A stretch of 14,113 bases of DNA from NCBI GenBank assembly GCA_026706505.1, contig JAPOYQ010000953.1:1-14113 (forward strand), read 5' to 3'. The stretch comes from Gemmatimonadota bacterium (GTDB taxonomy: Bacteria > Latescibacterota > UBA2968 > UBA8231). The stretch's first letter is position 1. Every line of letters starts with the position of its first letter. The notes under the pieces are model-generated. The model was not told the origin of the DNA and searched no databases. It saw nothing but the letters and a program-made list of their open reading frames with translations. Positions 1-7,370 of this stretch are shown piece by piece. The position numbers and the translations under genes are program-made.

Positions 1-30
1 GTCGTCGCAGGACGACTCGATGCCAAGGAC
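1..30 (-). other. tsaD: TsaD N-terminal signature (VLGIESSCDD) without a start codon
   Basis: On the minus strand, in a different frame from rsmB, the last ten codons read VLGIESSCDD. This is the near-invariant N-terminal signature of TsaD (Gcp/YgjD), the tRNA threonylcarbamoyladenosine synthase subunit. Between the preceding in-frame TAG (inside the YSTCS codons of rsmB) and this motif there is no ATG, GTG or TTG. The codons just upstream (ADSDTGPFEGF) do not look like a TsaD start. One extra A in the TTAAAG of rsmB would put both readings in one frame. The piece could be a deletion junction, a sequencing or assembly fault, or a fusion; the rest lies outside the window. Confidence 0.55.
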
Positions 31-1238
31 GAAGCCCTCGAACGGGCCGGTGTCGGAGTCTGCTTTAAGAAGCGCTCGACAATGGCTTCGTTTTCCTCTT
101 CTTCCAAGCTACAGGTGCTATACACCAAGACGCCGCCGGGCCGCACGTGCTCGTACGCGCGTCGGATGAGCACCTGTTGGCGCTTCGTCAAGGCGGCAAA
201 TTCGGCTGGATTGCGACGCCAGCGAGCATCTGGTCGCCGTCCCAATACGCCGGTGGCACTGCAGGGAACATCGGCGAGGACGCGATCGAAGGCACCGCAC
301 CCGGGTGTTGTGCCGTCGCGGACCACCGGACGGATGGCGCGCAGGCGCAGGCGTCGGGCGTTTTCGCGCACTCGGTTGAGCCGCGGCAGCGAAATGTCGG
401 CCGCTACGATCCAGCCGCGGTCGGCCATGGCGATGGCGGCTTGCACGGCCTTGCCGCCGGGTGCGCTGCACAAGTCGAGTAGGCATTCGCCCGGCTGCGG
501 GTCGAGCAGGGCCACCGCCAAGCCGGCGTTGGGGTCTTGGACTTGAAATTGTCCTTGCTGGTATGCGTGCGAGGCAAAGAGATCTGCGCCATTTGCCGCT
601 CGGTAAAAGCCCGGTCTCGACCCGACCGGAACTAGATCGAGTTCGGCGACGGTTTCGCGGCCGGCGCGCAGTGGATTGAGGTAGATATTGAGTGCGGCGG
701 GCTCGTTGTTGGCCGCGAGCAAATGCTCGACGAGTTCGCGGCCCCAGCGGCCGACCCAGCGGTCGACCAGCCATTCGGGATGAGAGTGATACACCGCTAG
801 GTAGCGCGTCGGGGTCTGCTGCTGATCGGGGTAGCTTATCCGCGCGCGTTGCCGCAGCAAGTTGCGGAGCACGGCGTTGACGAGTGAGGCGATACCTTGG
901 TGCGTCAGGTGCTTGGCTAGCTCAACCGAAGTATGGACAGCCGCGGACTGAGGCACGCGGTCGAGCCAGAAGAGTTGATAGGTGCCAAGGCGCAGGATGT
1001 GGCGGGCCCAGGGCGAGAGTTGGACGACTGGGCGCGCACAGCAGGTGGCGATGATCCAATCGAGCCGCTTCTGCCATCGCACCGCACCAAGGACTAGCTG
1101 ACGGGCGAAGCGCGCGTCGCGGTTGGTCGGCAAGCTCTCGTCGAGAGCTTGTAGCAGTTCGTCGAAAGGCTGTGCTTGCCGCTCTAAGTCGCGGAGCAGG
1201 CGCGTTGCTGCAAGACGGGCAGGGTCGGGAGGGCGCAC
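1..1238 (-). CDS. rsmB: 16S rRNA cytosine-C5 methyltransferase RsmB, 3' end cut off or disrupted
   Basis: RsmB uses S-adenosylmethionine to methylate a cytosine (C967 in E. coli) of 16S rRNA in the cytoplasm. The reading shows an NusB-like RNA-binding N-terminal domain (about residues 5-135, with LGTYQLFWLDRVP and SLVNAVLRN) and a Rossmann methyltransferase domain. The SAM motif is DLCSAPGGK at about 255-263. The two family cysteines lie in DVPCSATG (C326) and YSTCS (C376), almost the same positions as in the E. coli enzyme. The start is a GTG three bases after the TGA of the upstream secreted-protein gene, in the same frame, so no earlier start is possible; no good Shine-Dalgarno is visible, which suggests coupling. 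The frame stays open to the window edge, but after about residue 392 (ERFLK) it stops resembling RsmB and the usual last 35-40 residues are not seen. Identity is firm; the 3' end is not. Confidence 0.93.
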   Translation of the reverse strand, partial: MRPPDPARLAATRLLRDLERQAQPFDELLQALDESLPTNRDARFARQLVLGAVRWQKRLDWIIATCCARPVVQLSPWARHILRLGTYQLFWLDRVPQSAAVHTSVELAKHLTHQGIASLVNAVLRNLLRQRARISYPDQQQTPTRYLAVYHSHPEWLVDRWVGRWGRELVEHLLAANNEPAALNIYLNPLRAGRETVAELDLVPVGSRPGFYRAANGADLFASHAYQQGQFQVQDPNAGLAVALLDPQPGECLLDLCSAPGGKAVQAAIAMADRGWIVAADISLPRLNRVRENARRLRLRAIRPVVRDGTTPGCGAFDRVLADVPCSATGVLGRRPDARWRRNPAEFAALTKRQQVLIRRAYEHVRPGGVLVYSTCSLEEEENEAIVERFLKQTPTPARSRASSLASSRPAT

Positions 1239-1241
1239 GGT

Positions 1242-2450
1242 TCAGCGCAAGAGAAGCATGGGACGGTGCAGTTCGGTCGAATCCGTCCGCAAGCGGTAGA
1301 TGTAGAGGCCGCTGGCCGCAGGCGCACCAGTTGCCGACTGGCTATCCCAGTGGACCACGTGCCGCCCCGGGGCTGTGCTCGCCGCAAAAGGCGTGGCCAC
1401 CTTTTGGCCCATTAGGTTAAAGATGTCGATTTGAGCAAAGCGAGGCCCTCCCTCGGGGATGGCGAAGAGGATGGAGGTGCCAGCGTTAAAGGGATTGGGG
1501 TAGTTCGGCGCGAGGAAGAGCTCGCGCGGCAGAGCGAAGCCGGACGGATCTGAGATGGATGTGGCAACGTCCCCCCATCCTACTTGGCTTTCAGCGCACG
1601 AGCCTTCGGCGCAGGTTTTGAAAACGAGCGTGGTTTCTCGTTCGGCGTCGAGAAGTAGGTAGGCTAGGCCGCGCTCGTCGCTGGTGGTCGTCACCTGCTG
1701 GGTCGCGCCAGCCGGAATGAGGATGGCCTCGCCGTTGACAAACGCGTACGCCGGACCTGGTCCAGGGTTGGTAATGTCCCAAGTAAAGGCCGCGCCAGCG
1801 CGGAAGTACCCAGCCTGTAAAAGGCGCGCCGACACGAGGATTTCTCCTGCGCTGCTGTCGGCTACTCCGCCAGTGCCGGCTGCAGAAAAGGAGGGGGGTT
1901 GTCCGACCGAGCGGAAGAAGATACCATCCGGCAAGGCCTGTCCCTCGGCGTCGCAGTAATTGCGCAAGAAAGCGACTTGGGGACGGATGTCGTCGCGCTC
2001 ATTAAAAGAAGGCCCGAGCGATACTACGTCGAGGTAGATGTCTATGGGCGTGGTGGGACTGATGGAGTCGGCCAAGGTAAACGCCATGTCGGCGAGATCG
2101 CCTTCGCCTGTTATTCCTGCACCGCCGAGGGTTGCGATGCCCCATTGGGCGGTTTGGTCTTTTATCTGGGGCGGTCCTGGGGCGACGAAGGAATTGGCTT
2201 TAGCTGTCTCGCCTATTGCGCCTGAGATCGCGGTGATGGCGTTGGCTGGCTCCCAGCTAAACTCGAATTTGACTTGGCGCACGCCGCTCATGTTGCGCGC
2301 CGAGACGCTGAACTCCACGGTGCTGTTCGCTGTAAATCCGCAGAAGGGGCCTTCTTCGCCGGTGAAGATTTCCGCGTCTGCATTGGGGCCGGCGGTCGCA
2401 AGGTGAGGTGACGCGACGACGCTGAGGAGGACTATATAGCAGAGGAACAT
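1242..2450 (-). CDS. secreted cohesin-like protein with C-terminal sorting-type domain
   Basis: This 402-residue exported protein has no recognised enzymatic motif. It begins with a signal peptide (MFLCYIVLLSVVASPHLATA, cleavage likely after ATA). Residues about 20-165 resemble a cohesin-like beta-sandwich: a VEFSV.ARN strand pattern, then VKFEFSWEPANAI and a late DLADMAFTL. A middle Ig-like part carries a close cysteine pair (CAEGSC). The last 98 residues have the plan NYPNPFN, IDIFNLMGQKV, HVVHWD, ASGLYIYRL, MLLLR. That plan is typical of the FlgD-like/type IX C-terminal domains of FCB bacteria, which sort or anchor proteins at the surface. I chose the ATG at 2450 because it begins a clean signal peptide; a GTG at 2507 in the same frame would add 19 residues in front of it. 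rsmB follows directly. Its binding partner, if any, is not in the window. Confidence 0.8.
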   Translation of the reverse strand: MFLCYIVLLSVVASPHLATAGPNADAEIFTGEEGPFCGFTANSTVEFSVSARNMSGVRQVKFEFSWEPANAITAISGAIGETAKANSFVAPGPPQIKDQTAQWGIATLGGAGITGEGDLADMAFTLADSISPTTPIDIYLDVVSLGPSFNERDDIRPQVAFLRNYCDAEGQALPDGIFFRSVGQPPSFSAAGTGGVADSSAGEILVSARLLQAGYFRAGAAFTWDITNPGPGPAYAFVNGEAILIPAGATQQVTTTSDERGLAYLLLDAERETTLVFKTCAEGSCAESQVGWGDVATSISDPSGFALPRELFLAPNYPNPFNAGTSILFAIPEGGPRFAQIDIFNLMGQKVATPFAASTAPGRHVVHWDSQSATGAPAASGLYIYRLRTDSTELHRPMLLLR

Positions 2451-2537
2451 GCGTTTTTCCCGAGTGATTAAGTTCAAAAAAGTACAGCAAATAAATGTAC
2501 GCAACACTAGCGTCTAGGCAAGCATGTCAGCCTCGCC

Positions 2538-2567
2538 TTGACCGGATTTTGCCGCGTTTGATATTAT
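2538..2567 (+). promoter_or_regulatory. putative sigma-70 promoter for the recJ operon
   Basis: TTGACC (2538-2543) and TATTAT (2562-2567) are separated by 18 bases. They sit in the AT-richer gap between the divergent secreted-protein gene and recJ, about 55 bases upstream of the recJ ATG. Called from consensus only. Confidence 0.5.
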
Positions 2568-2621
2568 TGTGTAAGCCGCGTCATACTAACTCCCAATATA
2601 TGTGAATTGTCTAAGATAATT

Positions 2622-4301
2622 ATGCGCCGGTATCCGGTCTGGAATGTCATCCGCGACGACCCGTACGATAGCTTAATTGATGATCTGCTCGCCGGCCGCG
2701 GCCTGACCCGCGCCGAGTTGCAAGTCGGCCCCGAAGCCCTGCATCCGCCCGAGCAAATGCAGGACATGGCAGCGGCGGTTGAACGCCTAGAACGCGCCGT
2801 GCGAACCCGCGAGAAAATCGTCGTGTACGGCGACTACGACGTCGATGGGGTTTGCAGTACCACCGTGCTGATGGATTTCCTCGAACGCGTGGGTGCCGAC
2901 TGCGACTGCCTCTTGCCCGATCGCCACAAGGACGGGTACGGCCTCAAGCCGTCCGGGGTGGAGCGCGCCATAGCAAAGGGCGCGCGCGTCATCGTCACGG
3001 TTGACAATGGCATTTCAGCCTACGATGCCCTAGCGCTGGCCGAGGTCCGCGGCGTGGAGGTCGTTGTAGTCGATCACCACCAGCAGCTCGCCGAACTGCC
3101 GCGCGCCCTTGCCATCATCAACCCCAATCGCCGCGATTGCGCGTATCCTTTCAAAGACTTGGCCGGCGTTGGCGTCACTTTCAAGCTGGTGCAGGCCCTC
3201 AGCGAAGTCTTTCTCGTCGGCGAGGAGCGCCGCCGCTATCTCAACGAATTGCTCGATCTTGTAGCCTTGGGGACAGTGGCTGATGTCGTGCCCGTGCTGG
3301 GGGAAAATCGCCTGTTTATCCAGCGCGGTCTGCAGATTCTCCAGCGCACCAAGCGCCTCGGCCTGCGCGCGCTCAAGAAGGTGTCCAACTCCCGAGACCA
3401 GTCCCTTGATGCTGCCAGTTTGGGTTTTCGCCTAGGGCCGCGGATCAATGTCGCCGGTCGCCTGAAGACGCCCGATATAGCGCTGCGGCTTTTGCGCTCC
3501 GCAAACGAGGGCGAGGCCGCGCAGTTGGCCGACGAACTCAATCGGCTCAACTCCCAGCGGCAAGCTTGGCAGCGCGAGGGCATACGGGAGGTCGAGGAAC
3601 AGGTCGGCCCGGAGGAGGATGTGGAGGACCACATCATCGTGGTGCTGGGGGAGTGGAATTTGGGGATCGTCGGCCTGTTGGCCAGCAAGTTGTGCGAAAA
3701 ATACGCCCGCCCCGCAGTGGTGTGTACCCAAGGCAGCGACCTCGGTCTCTGCGTAGGCTCGGCTCGCAGCATCCCAGGCTACGACATCAGCGAGGGGATC
3801 CACGCCTGCGAAGAGCACTTGAAGACGCATGGCGGCCATCCGGCAGCCGCGGGTTTCTCGCTCGCGGTCGATGCCTTTGAGGGCTTTCGCCTCGCACTGA
3901 TCGACCACGCTAACACCCACATCAGTGCCGAGGCGCTACAACCCGTCTTGGACATCGACCTGATGCTCAAACCGGCCGATTTGACGCTAGACACGGTGGA
4001 GCGACTCGCCGCGCTAGAGCCTTTTGGCAATGGACACCGGCGTCCGGTTTTTGCTCTCGAGGACTGCCGGGTCGTCTGGTCGCGGCAGATCGGCACCGAC
4101 GGCCGCCACTTCAAGGCTGAATTGGAGGTTGGGGGTCGCCGCTGTACTGCGTTGTGGTGGAACGAAAAAGACCTCGCGGATCAGGTGCGGCCGGGCGATC
4201 GGGTGAACGCGGCTTTTGAGTTGGAGGCAGACACCTATACTGGCAACGGGGCCGTGCAGATGGTTCTCAGGGACTTGTACTTGCGGGAGTCGATGGCTTA
4301 G
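2622..4301 (+). CDS. recJ: single-stranded-DNA-specific exonuclease RecJ
   Basis: RecJ degrades single-stranded DNA 5' to 3' in recombination, mismatch and base-excision repair, using Mn2+ or Mg2+. The 559-residue product is close to the E. coli length (577). The DHH-family core is intact: DYDVDG at residues 71-76, DNGIS around 130, DHH at 151-153 and LAGVGVTFK near 185. The DHHA1 part ends in GGHPAAAGFSL, and an OB-type C-terminal domain follows (for example FGNGHRRPVF and LWWNEKD). I prefer ATG at 2622; a TTG at 2607 in frame would add five residues, and neither has a strong Shine-Dalgarno. It leads a plus-strand run, with apgM 31 bases downstream. Confidence 0.95.
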   Translation: MRRYPVWNVIRDDPYDSLIDDLLAGRGLTRAELQVGPEALHPPEQMQDMAAAVERLERAVRTREKIVVYGDYDVDGVCSTTVLMDFLERVGADCDCLLPDRHKDGYGLKPSGVERAIAKGARVIVTVDNGISAYDALALAEVRGVEVVVVDHHQQLAELPRALAIINPNRRDCAYPFKDLAGVGVTFKLVQALSEVFLVGEERRRYLNELLDLVALGTVADVVPVLGENRLFIQRGLQILQRTKRLGLRALKKVSNSRDQSLDAASLGFRLGPRINVAGRLKTPDIALRLLRSANEGEAAQLADELNRLNSQRQAWQREGIREVEEQVGPEEDVEDHIIVVLGEWNLGIVGLLASKLCEKYARPAVVCTQGSDLGLCVGSARSIPGYDISEGIHACEEHLKTHGGHPAAAGFSLAVDAFEGFRLALIDHANTHISAEALQPVLDIDLMLKPADLTLDTVERLAALEPFGNGHRRPVFALEDCRVVWSRQIGTDGRHFKAELEVGGRRCTALWWNEKDLADQVRPGDRVNAAFELEADTYTGNGAVQMVLRDLYLRESMA

Positions 4302-4319
4302 GTGGCTTGCTGCGGAATT

Positions 4320-4323
4320 GGAG
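4320..4323 (+). promoter_or_regulatory. Shine-Dalgarno that sets the apgM start
   Basis: GGAG ends nine bases before the GTG at 4333. The open frame extends back into recJ with no recognisable protein sequence, so this site decides the start. Confidence 0.55.
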
Positions 4324-4332
4324 CATGCGAAC

Positions 4333-5541
4333 GTGATAAGTTCCCAATACACCAAGGAGTTGTGCATCCGGGACAGCGACGCCAAAATCGTCCTGTTGGT
4401 CGTCGATGGCTTGGGCGGGTTACCCCATCCCGCCACGGGCAAGTCCGAGCTAGAGACGGCCCTCTTGCCCAACTTAGACGCGTTGGCCAAGGGGGGTACC
4501 TGCGGCCTGATTTCGCCTTTAGGGGGTGGCTTTACCCCGGGCAGCGGCCCGGCCCACTTAGCTCTCTTTGGCTACGATCCTTGGCAAAACCAGATCGGTC
4601 GCGGTGCCCTTTCGGCCCTCGGTTTGGGGCTGGACTTTGCCCGCGGCGATGTGGCGGCGCGCCTCAATTTTTGCACGGTGGATGCTGCGGGACGGGTGTG
4701 CGACCGCCGCGCCGGCCGCATCCCCACGGAAAAAGGCCGCCAGCTTTGCGAAGTGCTAAGAAAGATCGCAGTGCCTGGAGTGGAGGTGCAAGTCGCTGCC
4801 GAGATGGAGTATCGCGCCGGCGTGGTGTTGCGCGGCGCGAGCTTGGGAGACCAAGTCTCGGATTCGGACCCGCAGGTGACGGGCGTACCGCCCAAGCCCC
4901 TATCGGCACTCGTGCCGGATTCCGAGCGCACCGTCGAAGTGGCCAATGCCTTTTTAGAGCAAGCCGCCGCCTTGCTCGCTGACGAACACCCGGCCAACAT
5001 GGTGCTGCTGCGGGGATTTGGTCGCTACCCAGAGTTGGTGTCGATGGACGAGGCGTACGGGCTGAAAGCCCTGGGCATTGCCGGATATCCCATGTACCGC
5101 GGCGTGGCCGGTGCCGTAGGCATGGATGTCGAAGAGGTCGGCTGGGACCTCGAATCCGAGTTCGCCTTGCTCGAAAGCCGCTACGCAGACTACGACTTTT
5201 TCTACGTCCACGTAAAGAAGACCGACAGCGCGGGCGAGGACGGCGATTTCGATTTGAAGGTTCGGCTGCTAGAGGAGTTGGATACCTACATTCCGAGGTT
5301 GATCGCACTGCAACCCGAGGTGTTCATCGTCACCGGCGACCATTCGACCCCGTCGATTATGCGCAGTCACAGTTGGCATCCGGTGCCCACGGTCATAGCT
5401 AGTCAGTGGGCGTTGGCCGACGCGACAGATGAATTTTCCGAGCGCGGTTGCAGCGCTGGCAGCCTCGGAATTGCGCCGGCGACCAGTTTGATGGCCCACG
5501 CATTGGCCCACGCGCGCCGGCTCGACAAATTCGGCGCTTGA
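4333..5541 (+). CDS. apgM: 2,3-bisphosphoglycerate-independent phosphoglycerate mutase, archaeal type
   Basis: This enzyme interconverts 3- and 2-phosphoglycerate in glycolysis and gluconeogenesis. It belongs to the alkaline-phosphatase superfamily and needs divalent metal. The 402-residue product matches the usual ApgM length of about 400. Visible motifs are VVDGLGG with metal ligand D25, FTPGSGPAHLALFGYDP with the phospho-acceptor serine at 71, HVKKTDSAGEDGD from H293, TGDHSTP with D336 and H337, and HSWHP with H346 and H349. All expected metal ligands appear present. The start is GTG with a GGAG Shine-Dalgarno. The open frame reaches back to 4216, but that part overlaps recJ and encodes nothing ApgM-like. 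The glycerophosphodiesterase gene starts one base after its stop, so the two are almost certainly co-transcribed. Confidence 0.93.
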   Translation: MISSQYTKELCIRDSDAKIVLLVVDGLGGLPHPATGKSELETALLPNLDALAKGGTCGLISPLGGGFTPGSGPAHLALFGYDPWQNQIGRGALSALGLGLDFARGDVAARLNFCTVDAAGRVCDRRAGRIPTEKGRQLCEVLRKIAVPGVEVQVAAEMEYRAGVVLRGASLGDQVSDSDPQVTGVPPKPLSALVPDSERTVEVANAFLEQAAALLADEHPANMVLLRGFGRYPELVSMDEAYGLKALGIAGYPMYRGVAGAVGMDVEEVGWDLESEFALLESRYADYDFFYVHVKKTDSAGEDGDFDLKVRLLEELDTYIPRLIALQPEVFIVTGDHSTPSIMRSHSWHPVPTVIASQWALADATDEFSERGCSAGSLGIAPATSLMAHALAHARRLDKFGA

Positions 5542-5542
5542 G

Positions 5543-6391
5543 ATGATCACTCCCCTGCGCATTGCCCACCGCGGCGCATCCGGTTCGGGGCTGGCGCCCG
5601 AGAACACGTTGGCCGCTTGCGAAAAGGCCCTTCAGATCGGCGTCGATATAATCGAAATCGACGTCCATGCTACCCGCGATGGCCAGATCGTGGTCCTGCA
5701 CGACGCAGCACTTGACCGGACGACCAATGGCACCGGGTTGGTCGCCGACCTCTTGGGCGAGGAAGTGCGCCAATTCGATGCTGGCCGCTGGTTTAGCGCT
5801 GATTTTGCCGGCGAGCGCGTGCCCCTGCTAGAAGACGTGCTCGACTTAGCGCGGAATCAGGCCCTCGTGCTGATAGAGATCAAGGCCGACGGCATTGCCG
5901 AGCGCGTCCTACAGGTGATTGAAGCGGCGAATGCGACGGAGCGCGTCGTGGTGCAAGCGTTTAATCCGCAAACCGTCCAGCGGCTCAATTTGCTCGCGCC
6001 GACCCTGCCCACCGCGCTATTGGTCGGCCAGTTGCCGGCCACGCCCTCGCGGGTTCGCGCGCGCCGCCTCGTGCGCCAAGTGCTGCAAGTGGGGGCCAAC
6101 GCGCTGGCGATGTGGTACGCGACGCTGACCCCGCCCTTCCTCGAAGAGATGCGCCAGCGGGGCATTGCGGTCTGGGCTTGGACCGTTGATGAGGACATTG
6201 CCATGCGCGATTTGGCGATGATGGGGGTGCAAGGGATCATCACCAATCGGCCAGACCTGCTCAATCGAGTACTCGACGAGCTGGTCGCCGACGGGCAACT
6301 GCGGCCGCCCTTGGGTCAGCGCGTCAAGCGCAGCCGCTGGGGCCGCCGCCGTCAATTGCGCAAGCTCAAGGCGGCCAAGAGGCGTCGCTAA
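5543..6391 (+). CDS. glycerophosphodiester phosphodiesterase, with a strongly basic C-terminal tail
   Basis: Members of this family hydrolyse deacylated phospholipids to glycerol 3-phosphate and an alcohol. The TIM-barrel signature is intact: HRG at 9-11, APENT at 18-22, IEIDVHATRDG with metal ligands E38 and D40, VLHD with H53, DRTTNGTG, and IEIKADG. The C-terminal half has AFNPQTVQRL and WTVDE and ends the domain at GIITNRPDLL. No signal peptide is present, so it resembles the cytosolic UgpQ type rather than periplasmic GlpQ. The last 25 residues contain 14 lysines or arginines, which is not part of the family fold and might bind nucleic acid or acidic membrane. The ATG lies one base after the apgM stop. 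Confidence 0.92.
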   Translation: MITPLRIAHRGASGSGLAPENTLAACEKALQIGVDIIEIDVHATRDGQIVVLHDAALDRTTNGTGLVADLLGEEVRQFDAGRWFSADFAGERVPLLEDVLDLARNQALVLIEIKADGIAERVLQVIEAANATERVVVQAFNPQTVQRLNLLAPTLPTALLVGQLPATPSRVRARRLVRQVLQVGANALAMWYATLTPPFLEEMRQRGIAVWAWTVDEDIAMRDLAMMGVQGIITNRPDLLNRVLDELVADGQLRPPLGQRVKRSRWGRRRQLRKLKAAKRRR

Positions 6392-6412
6392 GAAGCTGGG
6401 GAGGAGGTCCAG

Positions 6413-6619
6413 ATGCTCTATACCTTATTGGCGGTCTTACTACTAGTCGTCGTGGTGCTGAAGTTCTGGTCGCCCTTTGGCCAGCGGTGTCCCCAGTGCC
6501 AAACCCGCCGGGAGGATGCGGAATATCCCTTGTGTCCAAATTGCGGGTGGATCTACGAAGTGCCTGGAGAAGAAGACGAGGATTTTGCGTCGGACGACGA
6601 AGAAAATGCGAAATTCTGA
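6413..6619 (+). CDS. small membrane-anchored zinc-ribbon protein
   Basis: The 68-residue product has one N-terminal membrane segment (about residues 3-19, LLAVLLLVVVVL), then a four-cysteine zinc ribbon (CPQC at 26-29 and CPNC at 41-44), then an acidic tail of about 18 residues (EEDEDF, SDDEE). The ribbon should face the cytoplasm or the periplasm depending on insertion; few flanking charges favour either. A strong GGGGAGGAGG ribosome site precedes the ATG. It follows the phosphodiesterase gene by 21 bases and is the last gene of the recJ run. I do not recognise a specific family, and the function is unknown. Confidence 0.8.
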   Translation: MLYTLLAVLLLVVVVLKFWSPFGQRCPQCQTRREDAEYPLCPNCGWIYEVPGEEDEDFASDDEENAKF

Positions 6620-6620
6620 G

Positions 6621-6646
6621 GGGCGCGAAGCCGCGCTGCCGCGCCC
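6621..6646 (+). terminator. possible weak terminator after the zinc-ribbon gene
   Basis: GGGCGCG (6621-6627) can pair with CGCGCCC (6640-6646) over a 12-base loop that itself holds an alternative GCGCG/CGCGC pairing. It starts two bases after the stop codon. The following bases (TGTTTGC) are only mildly T-rich, so termination would be inefficient or Rho-dependent. Confidence 0.35.
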
Positions 6647-6655
6647 TGTTTGCGC

Positions 6656-6684
6656 TTGACAATTCCCTGTACTTCCCTTTAGAT
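6656..6684 (+). promoter_or_regulatory. putative sigma-70 promoter for the lipoprotein gene
   Basis: A perfect TTGACA (6656-6661) is followed after 17 bases by TTAGAT (6679-6684), about 50 bases before the lipoprotein ATG and just past the previous hairpin. The -10 is a weak match. Confidence 0.6.
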
Positions 6685-6736
6685 TGTCTCTGATATATAG
6701 GGAAGCACAGAACGTTCAAACTCAGGAAGGTGGACC

Positions 6737-7360
6737 ATGAAAATGCGGGCAATATCGCTGTTTATCGCCGTCGCGGTTTTGGCGGGCTGTGATGCCCCCC
6801 CCACAGCCGAGCTAGATGCGGCCAAGCAAGCCCTCGACTCGGCCCAGGACGTTGGTGCCGAGCGCTTTGCCGCCGACGAGTACGCGGCCGCGCAGCGCGC
6901 GTATAGCGAAGCTGAAGCAACGACCAACACCGAAGCTGAGCGCTTTTTCCTTTTCAAGGACTTTGAGCAGGCGCGAGCGCAAATCGCCGATGCCAAGACC
7001 AAAGCCATGCGGGCAGAGTCGTCTGCGGAAGCCGAAAAGAAACGCCAGCGGGAGTCGGCCGAAGCTGCGATTGCCGCGGCCCGCGATGCGATTGCTGCCG
7101 CATATACTAGCCTAGAGGAAGCTCCGTCGGGCAAGGGCACGGAGGCCGATATTGAGGAATTGCGCGCCGAGTTAAGCACGGCCGACGCCGATCTAGACGC
7201 GGCCGAAGCCGCGGTGGACAGCGAGCATTTCCCCGATGCCGAGTCCCTCGCCGACAGCGCGGATCAGAAGGCTACTGAGGTCGCCGATGGCGTGATAGTG
7301 GCCGTGGATAGATACTACGCGCTGGTCGAGGAGATGCGTCCTTGGTACGAGCGCTTCTGA
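6737..7360 (+). CDS. alanine/glutamate-rich outer-envelope lipoprotein (DUF4398-like)
   Basis: The 207-residue product has a lipoprotein signal ending in the lipobox LAGC, with C18 as the predicted lipidated residue. The mature part is almost wholly helical and rich in Ala, Glu and Asp, with recurrent patterns such as ERFAADEYAAAQRAYSEAE that recall DUF4398 helical-hairpin lipoproteins. It ends in RYYALVEEMRPWYERF. It has no catalytic motif and probably has a structural role at the envelope. A good AGGAAGGTGG ribosome site precedes the ATG. It has its own promoter and a strong terminator 30 bases downstream, so it is likely also made from a single-gene transcript. Confidence 0.82.
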   Translation: MKMRAISLFIAVAVLAGCDAPPTAELDAAKQALDSAQDVGAERFAADEYAAAQRAYSEAEATTNTEAERFFLFKDFEQARAQIADAKTKAMRAESSAEAEKKRQRESAEAAIAAARDAIAAAYTSLEEAPSGKGTEADIEELRAELSTADADLDAAEAAVDSEHFPDAESLADSADQKATEVADGVIVAVDRYYALVEEMRPWYERF

Positions 7361-7370
7361 GCACGCACCA

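Noticed and set aside
1..81. Plus-strand reading VVAGRLDAKDEALERAGVGV at the left edge.
   Set aside because: It looks protein-like but continues into low-complexity sequence opposite rsmB and matches no family I recognise; the opposite strand gives two strong family matches.
118..774. A 218-codon open frame on the minus strand.
   Set aside because: It overlaps rsmB in another frame. The rsmB frame carries the SAM motif and both catalytic cysteines, while this one is Arg/Pro-rich with no motif.
2451..2507. GTG start at 2507 for the secreted protein.
   Set aside because: It would put 19 residues before a clean signal peptide that begins at ATG 2450.
3236..3920. Two overlapping minus-strand open frames opposite recJ.
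   Set aside because: They are composition-driven antisense frames in GC-rich DNA; recJ has all its motifs on the plus strand.
6621..6646. Treating the hairpin after the zinc-ribbon gene as a confident terminator.
   Set aside because: The loop is long, an alternative fold exists and the T-tract is poor, so it is kept only at low confidence.
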